Made by a program: the position numbers and the translations under genes
Notes under the pieces: model-generated
What the model was told of the DNA's origin: nothing
Seen by the model: the letters and a program-made list of their open reading frames with translations, nothing else
The model's database searches: none
Assembly (NCBI GenBank): GCA_003561715.1
Contig: PWVU01000123.1
Coordinates: 1-10,195, forward strand
Direction of reading: 5' to 3'
Length of the DNA: 10,195 bases
DNA from: Candidatus Kaiserbacteria bacterium
Lineage (GTDB): Bacteria; Patescibacteriota; Minisyncoccia; Phycocordibacterales; UBA12088
Shown: piece by piece, positions 1-5,501 of the stretch
Layout: the number at the start of each line of letters is the position of its first letter
How positions within the stretch are numbered: position 1 is the first letter of the stretch

Positions 1-136
1 ATCCTTGGCGACGGTATGGGGTTTGTACGCAACAAAAAAAGAAGACCACGAATGTATTATCCGCGCAAGAGTGACCGAACTACTTTGCACAAGGGTGTGA
101 CATGTTAATTTTGGTTTGACAAACTCCTAACTACGG

Positions 137-165
137 TTGCGCCGTCGCGGCTCTCGTGCTATAGT
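137..165 (+). promoter_or_regulatory. Extended -10 promoter of rpsU
   Basis: The -10 box TATAGT at 160-165 is preceded by TGC (157-159), giving the extended -10 form TGnTATAnT. A weak -35 (TTGCGC, 137-142) lies 17 nt upstream. Transcription would start near 171-173, only 3-5 nt before the ATG at 176, so the mRNA is predicted to be nearly leaderless. This is why the ATG at 176 was chosen over a TTG at 137, which lies upstream of the -10. Confidence 0.6.
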
Positions 166-175
166 CTTTCATCAT

Positions 176-424
176 ATGATAAACGTCGAAGTCCGAAAAA
201 ACCAAAGTGAGCATGTTCCGGGCGTCATGCGCCGTTTTACCCGAAAGATCCAAAGCTCGGGTATTGTCCAGCGTGTACGGGGCTTGCGTTACTTCAGTCG
301 AGTCAAATCCAAAAATATGCAACGCCGAGCGGCGATCGTTCGAGCGGAAAAGCGTGAAAAGTTTGAAGAGCTCTTCAAGCTTGGTCTCGTCAAAAAAGAG
401 CAAAAGCGAGGCGGGCGACGATAG
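176..424 (+). CDS. rpsU: Small ribosomal subunit protein bS21
   Basis: This 82-residue, very basic protein matches bS21, a 30S subunit protein bound near the 3' end of 16S rRNA and the mRNA exit platform. The N-terminus has the family's VEVRKNQSE strand (residues 4-12). A helix with RRFTRKIQSSG follows at 19-29, then RYF at 38-40, and a long Lys/Arg-rich helix with EKREKFEELFKLG at 58-70. The tail is KRGGRR. Its length is close to the usual 60-80 residues. There is no Shine-Dalgarno and the -10 box lies 10 nt before the ATG. ybeY starts 7 nt after the stop, so both are probably co-transcribed and both serve the small subunit. The identification rests on remembered family pattern; the composition and motif order make it fairly sure. 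Confidence 0.85.
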   Translation: MINVEVRKNQSEHVPGVMRRFTRKIQSSGIVQRVRGLRYFSRVKSKNMQRRAAIVRAEKREKFEELFKLGLVKKEQKRGGRR

Positions 425-431
425 ATGTGCC

Positions 432-839
432 ATGACGTCATCTACTACGCCTTTTACCATATCCAACACCACCCGCGGCCGAGAGCCGCGTGTTGCGTAT
501 GGCGCTATCAAAGATGCGGTGCTGGGTTCTTCCTATGAGCTTAGTCTTGTGTTTGCAGGCGAGACAGTGTCTCGACGCCTGAACCGTACGTATCGCGCCA
601 TTGACCGCCCTGCTTCGGTACTCTCGTTTCCATTAGACAAGAACAGCGGTGAAATAATCATTTGTCCGCAGTATGTAAAACGACGAGTGCGGGCGTTTGG
701 CATCCCCTATCGCGATCTGATCGGATTTCTTTTTATCCACGGCATGCTTCATTTGAAGGGTATGGAGCATGGTAGTAGAATGGAGCAACGCGAACGAGTG
801 TTGTGCGAGCAATTTTCTCTTGCGTACCCCGAACGGTAA
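432..839 (+). CDS. ybeY: Endoribonuclease YbeY (16S rRNA maturation, 30S quality control)
   Basis: This 135-residue protein belongs to the YbeY/UPF0054 family, single-strand-specific metallo-RNases in 16S rRNA 3'-end processing and ribosome quality control. The zinc site is at residues 103-113 as HGMLHLKGMEH, the family pattern HGxxHLxGxxH with three histidines (103, 107, 113). The upstream block PASVLSFPLD (60-69) matches the usual TDVLSFP motif, with the aspartate replaced by serine. The ATG at 432 lies 7 nt after the rpsU stop. The frame stays open upstream to 207, but that extension overlaps rpsU and has no family resemblance. No Shine-Dalgarno is visible, so coupling to rpsU translation is likely. 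It is slightly shorter than typical 150-residue homologues, mostly at the N-terminus. Confidence 0.88.
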   Translation: MTSSTTPFTISNTTRGREPRVAYGAIKDAVLGSSYELSLVFAGETVSRRLNRTYRAIDRPASVLSFPLDKNSGEIIICPQYVKRRVRAFGIPYRDLIGFLFIHGMLHLKGMEHGSRMEQRERVLCEQFSLAYPER

Positions 840-860
840 GCGATATTTCGCCTCAGGTTA

Positions 861-878
861 TGTGCCGAAAAAGGCACA
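861..878. other. Hairpin between ybeY and ftsA
   Basis: TGTGCC (861-866) and GGCACA (873-878) form a perfect 6-bp stem around a purine-rich loop, GAAAAA. It lies 21 nt after the ybeY stop and 48 nt before the ftsA -10 box. No T-run follows on either strand, so it is not a convincing intrinsic terminator. It may be an mRNA 3'-end stabiliser or a weak pause site. Nothing else stands out in the 104-nt gap. Confidence 0.4.
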
Positions 879-926
879 GAGGAACTGCCACATTTCAAGG
901 TGGTGGTGTTCAGTATTACAGAAACG

Positions 927-932
927 TATAGT
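927..932 (+). promoter_or_regulatory. -10 box of ftsA
   Basis: TATAGT lies 11 nt before the ftsA ATG at 944. A start 6-8 nt downstream would give a leader of only about 4-6 nt. No good -35 is visible and there is no TGn extension, so this promoter is less certain than those of rpsU and the metallo-hydrolase. The spacing agrees with the other near-leaderless starts in the window. Confidence 0.4.
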
Positions 933-943
933 ACTATGCATGT

Positions 944-2110
944 ATGAGTAAGCGCACCACGGTTGGCATCGACATCGGCACATCGCAGGTACGCGTAGTC
1001 ATTACCGAATTGCTCCACGGAAGCAATCGCGCAACACCGAAAATTCTCGGCATAGGAGCAGCGGAATCAAAAGGATTGCGCCAAGGATATATCGTTGACG
1101 CAGATGACGCGCGCCGCAGTTTGGAATCGGCGGTTGCGCACGCGGAAAAAATGTCAGGTATGACAATACGGAGTGCCTACCTGTCGGTTGGCGGCGTCGG
1201 ACTTGAGGAATTCAAGACCAAGTCTGAGGTGGTCATTTCTCGCGCCGATGCGGAAGTAACATCGCTCGATCTCTCGAAAGCAGCCGAACAAAGCGAACAA
1301 CAGTTGGGTAAAAAAATACTCAATCGCAAGGTCATCCATGCGATACCAACCGCCTACACAATTGATGGAGAACGCGTCCTCGGGCATCCCGAAGGCATGA
1401 AAGGAACCAAGCTTGGTGTTGAAACTCTTTTTGTGACCATACTGGAGCAACACCTGCAAGACATGATCGCGCTCGTGGAAGATATGGGCATTTCGGTCAT
1501 TGATGTCATGGCGGCACCTCTTGCGGCAAGTTTTGTTACGCTTACCAAAGCACAGAAAATGGCCGGGTGCGTCTTAGTCAATATTGGCGCTGAGACTGTC
1601 TCACTGGTTGTGTACGAACACAACACTCCCCTTTCAGTTACGGTATTTCCCTTGGGCTCGACCGATATCACCAACGATATTGCGCTCGGGTTAAAAATAT
1701 CACTCGAAGATGCCGAGAGACTTAAGCGCGGCTCGCTCTCGGGTACCGCATACTCCCAAAAGCGTCTTGACGACATCATGCAAGCACGTCTTTCCGAGAT
1801 GCTTGAATTGATAGAAGCGCATTTGGTAAAAATAGGCTCAAGTGGTCTTCTTCCGGCTGGCATTCTTATCTCGGGCGGCGGTTCTGGTCTTCCGGTCACA
1901 GAAGACTTGGCACGCACTATCCTCAGGCTACCATCTCGCAAAGCGCAACTGACAGGTGCGGAAGGAACCAAAATGCGCGACTCCTCGTGGGCCGTCGCGT
2001 ACGGGTTGTGTATATGGGGAATGAGTAATGAAGAGGAATCAGGTTTTAAAAACACCCTCCGTTCGATATGGGGGAAAGTGCGCGATCTGATCATGCGGTT
2101 TATGCCCTAG
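944..2110 (+). CDS. ftsA: Cell division protein FtsA
   Basis: FtsA is an actin-like protein that tethers FtsZ filaments to the membrane and recruits later divisome proteins. The 388 residues show phosphate loop 1 (VGIDIGTSQVRVV, 7-19), the SHS2/1C subdomain around YLSVGG (79-84), phosphate loop 2 (LVNIGAETVSLVV, 211-223) and the adenosine motif (ILISGGGSGLP, 307-317). The C-terminus ends in an amphipathic helix (about 368-388, with LRSIWGKVRDLIMRF) of the kind that anchors FtsA. It is somewhat shorter than the E. coli protein of about 420 residues. Phosphate loop 2 is unusual: the canonical DIGGGT reads NIGAET, so the metal-coordinating aspartate is asparagine. No Shine-Dalgarno precedes the ATG. 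A GNAT gene follows after 3 nt and ftsZ is next, the classic ftsA-ftsZ order with one insertion. Confidence 0.93.
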   Translation: MSKRTTVGIDIGTSQVRVVITELLHGSNRATPKILGIGAAESKGLRQGYIVDADDARRSLESAVAHAEKMSGMTIRSAYLSVGGVGLEEFKTKSEVVISRADAEVTSLDLSKAAEQSEQQLGKKILNRKVIHAIPTAYTIDGERVLGHPEGMKGTKLGVETLFVTILEQHLQDMIALVEDMGISVIDVMAAPLAASFVTLTKAQKMAGCVLVNIGAETVSLVVYEHNTPLSVTVFPLGSTDITNDIALGLKISLEDAERLKRGSLSGTAYSQKRLDDIMQARLSEMLELIEAHLVKIGSSGLLPAGILISGGGSGLPVTEDLARTILRLPSRKAQLTGAEGTKMRDSSWAVAYGLCIWGMSNEEESGFKNTLRSIWGKVRDLIMRFMP

Positions 2111-2113
2111 TGT

Positions 2114-2554
2114 ATGACTTCCCTGCGCGCGTTCACTACCGAGGATATTCCGGCGCACATCGAAACGTATCGAGCACTATACCGCACACTCTCACCTTCT
2201 TCACTACCGATCACTGAAAATTCTCTCACTCGTGCAGCCGAAAATCCCAACACGGTTCTTGCGGCATACTTTTCAGACAACGCATTGGTTGGTATCGCCA
2301 CACTCACAATCGGAGATGTGGCGAACAAATCGCTCGGATTTATCGAGGGAGTTGTCGTCGCGGATCACGTGCGCGGGAGCGGTATCGGTGAAGCACTGAT
2401 AACGTTTGTACTCAAGGAAGCGCAAAAACGAGGCGTAGTAAGTTGCCAGCTTACGTGTAATACCTCGCCCGAGCGTGATACGGCACACAGGCTCTATCGT
2501 CGAATGGGTTTTACGGTCGCAACGCGCACTACCCTATACCGAAAAAAGCTGTAA
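2114..2554 (+). CDS. GNAT-family N-acetyltransferase
   Basis: This 146-residue protein has the GNAT fold, which moves an acetyl group from acetyl-CoA to an amine. Motif A is at 77-107: strand IEGVVVADHV, then the pyrophosphate-binding loop RGSGIG (87-92, fitting R/QxxGxG/A) and helix EALITFVLKEAQKRG. Motif B is at 112-134, with LTCNTSPERDTAHRLYRRMGF, typical of single-domain GNATs. The substrate cannot be told from sequence. The start is 3 nt after the ftsA stop with no Shine-Dalgarno, implying co-transcription and probably coupled translation with ftsA. Its position between ftsA and ftsZ is unusual, and a division role would be a guess. Confidence 0.88.
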   Translation: MTSLRAFTTEDIPAHIETYRALYRTLSPSSLPITENSLTRAAENPNTVLAAYFSDNALVGIATLTIGDVANKSLGFIEGVVVADHVRGSGIGEALITFVLKEAQKRGVVSCQLTCNTSPERDTAHRLYRRMGFTVATRTTLYRKKL

Positions 2555-2595
2555 ATCCTCATCGTCCAACTAAACACAATACGCATTGCGTCAAC

Positions 2596-2624
2596 TTTAC
2601 GACTCTACCCAAGACTGGTATCAT
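2596..2624 (+). promoter_or_regulatory. Promoter of ftsZ
   Basis: A -35-like TTTACG (2596-2601) and an extended -10 TGGTATCAT (2616-2624; hexamer TATCAT at 2619-2624) are separated by exactly 17 nt. Transcription would begin near 2631, giving a leader of about 50 nt that contains the hairpin at 2643-2660. A second TATATT at 2672-2677 is too close to the ATG at 2682 for a usable leaderless start and is less likely. Confidence 0.5.
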
Positions 2625-2642
2625 GGGAGTATGTAAGGGGGT

Positions 2643-2670
2643 GCTCTTTACGAGAAGAGCTTTTGTTGTC
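2643..2670 (+). terminator. Terminator-like hairpin in the ftsZ leader
   Basis: GCTCTT (2643-2648) and AAGAGC (2655-2660) form a perfect 6-bp stem with a 6-nt loop, followed directly by a T-rich tail, TTTTGTTGTCTT. It lies between the ftsZ promoter and the ATG at 2682. It could terminate read-through from ftsA-GNAT or attenuate ftsZ transcription. The stem is short and the T-run is interrupted, so it may only be an mRNA-stabilising hairpin. Confidence 0.4.
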
Positions 2671-2681
2671 TTATATTTTTT

Positions 2682-3950
2682 ATGAAACAGATCCAACCGG
2701 AAGTTGAAGCTTTTGCGCGCATACGTGTCGTGGGTGCGGGAGGTTCGGGAAATAATGCTATCAATCACATGATCAATTCGGGCGTCAAAGGCGTCGAATT
2801 TATTGTGATCAATACCGATGCACAAGATCTCCATCACTCACCCGCAAAAAAGAAGATCCATATTGGCAAAAACCTCACCCGTGGTTTGGGTGCCGGAGGT
2901 AACCACGACATTGGACGTCGCGCCGCCGAAGAAACGCGCGAGGAAATACTGGAATCACTCAAGGGTTCCGACATGGTATTCATTGCCGGTGGTATGGGCG
3001 GCGGTACTGGTACCGGATCTAATCCCGTGATCGCCTCGATCGCACGTGAACTGGGGGCACTCACCGTCGGGGTGGTAACCAAGCCGTTCTCGTTTGAAGG
3101 TCAGGCGCGCATGCGCATAGCTGAGCAAGGCATTGAGGAGCTCAAGAAAGAAGTCGATGCGCTCATCATTATCCCTAACGATCGCTTGCTTGCGATCGTT
3201 GACCGGGAGACGTCGGTTTCCAATGCATTTGCCATGTGTGACGATATTCTGCGCCAAGCAGTCGAAGGAATCTCAGACCTCATCACAACACCGGGCATCA
3301 TCAATGTCGACTTTGCCGACATTCGCTCGGTCATGGAAAATTCCGGCTCAGCCCTTATGGGTGTCGGCACAGCCTCCGGTGAGAATCGCGCCCTTGAAGC
3401 TGCGCAAGCCGCTATCAACTCCCCTCTCTTGGAAGTATCCATTGCCGGCGCCAAAGGAGTGTTGTTCGCTATTGCCGGTGGAGACGACCTGGGTATGCTC
3501 GAAATACAAGATGCCGCGAAGGTCATTACCGAATCGATTGACTCCAATGCGCGCGTTATATTCGGAACCACCAAAGATGACAAGCTCAAAAAGAATGAGC
3601 TCAAAGTTACCGTTATTGCAACCGGCTTCCCCGATGATCAGGTGGTTCCCAGCTCATCACTCTTTACCATCGGCGCTCGCGCGGACACAACACCATCCGA
3701 ACCTAAAGCATCCGAACCTGAGTCGGAACCCGAGCAAAAAGAAGAACCGGGGCGTATTCATAACACATTCGCGGGCATACGCGGTATCGGACAACCTTCG
3801 GCCGCTCTCTCAGGTGATGGATCTAAACGCGACCGCTCAGCCCCGCCCGCAAAAGAAAAAGCACCGGAAAAGACTGATGAGAAAAAAGATGACGACCGCG
3901 ACGACGAGTGGGGTGTGCCGGCATTTCTGCGACGCAGTAAAATTAAGTAA
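2682..3950 (+). CDS. ftsZ: Cell division protein FtsZ
   Basis: FtsZ is the tubulin-like GTPase that forms the cytokinetic ring. The 422 residues carry the N-terminal nucleotide loop GAGGSGNN (18-25), NTDAQDL (44-50), the tubulin signature GGGTGTGSNPV (107-117; most homologues have AAP or similar where this has SNP) and the T7 loop NVDFADIRSVM (208-218) with catalytic aspartates. A long, charged, low-complexity linker spans about 332-405. The conserved C-terminal peptide WGVPAFLRR (410-418) binds FtsA, followed by a short SKIK tail. Length and domain order are normal for the family. The gene has its own likely promoter and a hairpin leader, no visible Shine-Dalgarno, and is closed by the strong terminator at 4019-4048. 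Confidence 0.97.
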   Translation: MKQIQPEVEAFARIRVVGAGGSGNNAINHMINSGVKGVEFIVINTDAQDLHHSPAKKKIHIGKNLTRGLGAGGNHDIGRRAAEETREEILESLKGSDMVFIAGGMGGGTGTGSNPVIASIARELGALTVGVVTKPFSFEGQARMRIAEQGIEELKKEVDALIIIPNDRLLAIVDRETSVSNAFAMCDDILRQAVEGISDLITTPGIINVDFADIRSVMENSGSALMGVGTASGENRALEAAQAAINSPLLEVSIAGAKGVLFAIAGGDDLGMLEIQDAAKVITESIDSNARVIFGTTKDDKLKKNELKVTVIATGFPDDQVVPSSSLFTIGARADTTPSEPKASEPESEPEQKEEPGRIHNTFAGIRGIGQPSAALSGDGSKRDRSAPPAKEKAPEKTDEKKDDDRDDEWGVPAFLRRSKIK

Positions 3951-4018
3951 AAAGAATGTTCGCCTGTAGTGCATTTCTGCAACGGCACCTTGCTGTGAAA
4001 TCTTTGTGTCTGGTTTCG

Positions 4019-4048
4019 AAAAGTGGCGGGCATAGCCCGCCACTTTTT
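4019..4048. terminator. Intrinsic terminator after ftsZ
   Basis: AAAAGTGGCGGGC (4019-4031), loop ATA, and GCCCGCCACTTTT (4035-4047) form a 13-bp GC-rich stem ending in a T-run, TTTTT at 4044-4048. It lies about 70 nt after the ftsZ stop. The A-run on the other side could let it act on the minus strand too, but all neighbouring genes here run on the plus strand. Confidence 0.92.
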
Positions 4049-4081
4049 CATATGTGTCTCAATCTATCATCAGGCGCGGTA

Positions 4082-4122
4082 TGGTATACTCTTTATACTC
4101 AGAAGTATATATTTCCTATAAA
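4082..4122 (+). promoter_or_regulatory. Promoter region of the reductase gene with a palindrome
   Basis: An extended -10 TGGTATACT lies at 4082-4090, implying transcription from about 4097 with a 40-nt leader. A second candidate -10, TATAAA at 4117-4122, is 14 nt before the ATG at 4137 and would give a leader of about 8 nt. Between them is the inverted repeat TATACT-CAGA-AGTATA (4094-4109), shaped like an operator. Either box could be the real one. The palindrome may bind a redox or metal regulator, but none is identified. Confidence 0.4.
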
Positions 4123-4136
4123 CTAACGACTAATCT

Positions 4137-5060
4137 ATGTTCGATCTCATCATCATTGGCGGCGGACCCGCCGGAACGGCCGCGAGTGTTTACGCCGCAC
4201 GTAAACGCATCAACACTTTGCATATCACCAGAGAGTTCGGCGGACAAAGTGTGGTCTCACTTGATATCCAAAACTGGATCGGCACCCCCCATATTTCCGG
4301 TGCCGACCTGGCAAAATCCTTTGAACAGCACGTTACCGAATACGCTGACGACATCGTTACGCTTAAAACCGGCGCTCTTGCCACGAATATAGCGCATGCG
4401 GAAAACGGCTTTAGCGTTTCAACCGATGACGGGGAAGCGCATACCGCAAAGACTGTACTCATTACGACCGGTGCCGACCGAAGAAAACTAACGGTTCCTG
4501 GTGCGGATACCTTTGAACATAAGGGCGTTGTCTACTGCGCATCGTGCGACGGTCCGTTATTTGCCGGTATGGACACTATCGTTATTGGTGGTGGTAATGC
4601 CGGCTTTGAGACCGCCGCGCAACTCCTCGCTTATGCAAAAAGCGTGACTTTGCTACAGCATAACGACTCCTTTAAAGCGGATGCAATCACCGTCGAGAGT
4701 GTACTGAAAGATCCCAACATGACCGCGCTGAAAAATGCAAAAATTACCAAGGTACTCGGCGTGGCGATGGTAACCGGTATTGAGTACGAGGATGTGACCA
4801 ATGGCGAAATAAAAACGCTTCCCGCAGGTGGCGTCTTCGTCGAGATCGGCATGCTTCCAAATACCGCGCTCGCTGAAGGTGTTGTCGAAATGGACGAGAT
4901 CAAGCGTATTAAAGTTGATGCAAAGAATCAGCGCACCTCGGTACCCGGCATTTGGGCGGCCGGTGATTGCACCGATGAGCTCTATCATCAAAACAATATC
5001 GCCGCGGGCGACGGCGTAAAAGCGCTTGAAGATATCTACGTCTATTTGAAAACGCGATAA
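4137..5060 (+). CDS. Thioredoxin reductase-like, AhpF-like FAD oxidoreductase
   Basis: This 307-residue flavoprotein should pass electrons from a pyridine nucleotide through FAD and a CxxC disulfide to a thioredoxin- or peroxiredoxin-type partner. Visible motifs are the FAD loop GGGPAG (8-13), VVYCASCDGPLF with redox cysteines 134 and 137, the second Rossmann loop GGGNAGFETA (151-160) and the FAD-closing WAAGDCT near the C-terminus. The CDGPLF, IGMLPNT and VDAKNQRTSVPGIWAAGDCT stretches resemble the reductase module of AhpF. The NADPH 2'-phosphate motif (HRRxxxR in E. coli TrxB) reads HNDSFKAD at 175-182, so both arginines are missing and NADH or another donor is more likely. AhpF's N-terminal thioredoxin-fold domain is absent. 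No Shine-Dalgarno; it appears monocistronic. trxB is the likely default database name. Confidence 0.9.
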   Translation: MFDLIIIGGGPAGTAASVYAARKRINTLHITREFGGQSVVSLDIQNWIGTPHISGADLAKSFEQHVTEYADDIVTLKTGALATNIAHAENGFSVSTDDGEAHTAKTVLITTGADRRKLTVPGADTFEHKGVVYCASCDGPLFAGMDTIVIGGGNAGFETAAQLLAYAKSVTLLQHNDSFKADAITVESVLKDPNMTALKNAKITKVLGVAMVTGIEYEDVTNGEIKTLPAGGVFVEIGMLPNTALAEGVVEMDEIKRIKVDAKNQRTSVPGIWAAGDCTDELYHQNNIAAGDGVKALEDIYVYLKTR

Positions 5061-5068
5061 CAATTGCA

Positions 5069-5155
5069 CAAGCCGCCAATACTACTTCTCCAAAAACGCA
5101 CAACACCTCCCAGCTCATAACAAGGAGGTGTGTGTGCGTTGGCGAAGGCGGCTTG
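5069..5155. ncRNA. Strong two-part stem-loop, candidate structured RNA
   Basis: An outer 9-bp helix pairs CAAGCCGCC (5069-5077) with GGCGGCTTG (5147-5155). An asymmetric internal loop (17 nt on the 5' side, 6 on the 3') leads to an inner helix in which AACGCACAACACCTCC (5095-5110) pairs with 5124-5140. The inner helix has 16 bp and one bulged G at 5132, closed by a 13-nt loop. No T-run follows, so it is not an ordinary terminator. In the plus-strand reading a near-perfect Shine-Dalgarno, AAGGAGGTG (5122-5130), is almost wholly buried in the stem. The strand and function are unknown. Confidence 0.5.
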
Positions 5156-5253
5156 CGACAAAGCGGATGATCCCGCGAATATACTAGGTGGTATTCCTGA
5201 CGGAGGAACCCATTATAGAGAGAAAATTGAGGAATCCGCTTTATAATTCGCAA
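5153..5253. ncRNA. Second stem-loop domain of the candidate RNA
   Basis: AAAGCGGAT (5160-5168) pairs with ATCCGCTTT (5234-5242), 9 bp. TTGCGA (5153-5158) with TCGCAA (5248-5253) extends it below an internal loop. Inside, TTCCT (5194-5198) pairs with AGGAA (5204-5208), with TGG/CCA (5189-5191/5210-5212) below it. The lower 3 nt (TTG, 5153-5155) are shared with the first stem-loop, so the two domains either stack or compete. The minus-strand reading contains TATAAT (5217-5212), so a promoter on that strand is also possible. Confidence 0.4.
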
Positions 5254-5289
5254 ACCTGACTCTATATAAGCACAATGGGAAGAAAAAAC

Positions 5290-5411
5290 AATGGCTCTGT
5301 TAAGCCGTTTTGGGAATAAACCTAGGGGAAACCTGTTGATAGGACGCTGAAACCCCGGGGATAGTGTGAGGAAAACGCGCTCTTGTCATTTCGGGCATGT
5401 TCTCAGAGCGC
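5290..5411. other. Further helices in the gene-free region
   Basis: Three helices were seen. AATGGCT/AGCCGTT (5290-5296/5303-5309) has 7 bp with one G-T pair. CCTAGGGG/CCCCGGGG (5321-5328/5353-5360) has 7 pairs and one mismatch, with a small CCT/AGG hairpin inside. GCGCTC/GAGCGC (5377-5382/5406-5411) has 6 bp. A promoter-like TTTATA-N17-TATATA ends at 5268, so this part could be a separate transcript. No known RNA class is recognised. Confidence 0.3.
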
Positions 5412-5501
5412 TTACCTACGGCGCAAATGCAAAATCACATATACACACCCCTTCTTACACCATATCGTTACATACTCCTTGTGTATAACACACCCTGAGC
5501 G

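Larger units (their letters stand above)
5061..5501. other. Gene-free, structure-rich intergenic region
   Basis: No protein family, tRNA or known RNA was recognised in these 441 nt between the reductase gene and the convergent arsR-type gene. It holds at least four helices (5069-5155, 5153-5253, 5290-5309 and 5321-5360, plus 5377-5411). A promoter-like stretch, TTTATA (5240-5245) then TATATA (5263-5268), is also present. The last 80 nt (about 5430-5501) are pyrimidine/AC-rich with no clear structure. tmRNA, RNase P and SRP RNA signatures were looked for by eye and not found. Confidence 0.55.

Noticed and set aside
1..136. Frames open from the left edge (to 108, 98 and 72) that might be the end of a gene.
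   Set aside because: All three plus-strand frames stay open for only 24-35 codons and none reads as a known protein end, so a partial gene cannot be supported.
137..175. TTG at 137 as the start of bS21.
   Set aside because: The -10 box at 160-165 lies inside this extension, and the added residues are not part of the bS21 family.
1354..2094. A 246-codon open frame on the minus strand inside ftsA.
   Set aside because: It lies wholly opposite a confident ftsA gene, is Ser/Arg-rich without a family pattern, and is an antisense shadow of ftsA codon bias.
3133..3969. A 278-codon plus-strand frame overlapping ftsZ.
   Set aside because: It is the +1 shadow of ftsZ, rich in Ser, Pro and Lys, with no recognisable domain.
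5061..5430. tmRNA, RNase P RNA, SRP RNA or 6S RNA for the structured region.
   Set aside because: No TTCGA-type T arm with CCA end (tmRNA), no GAGGAAAGTCC/ACAGAA core (RNase P; only GAGGAAAACG at 5369), no GGAAGGAAGCA SRP loop. The 6S resemblance is limited to a stem with a bulge and the size is wrong.
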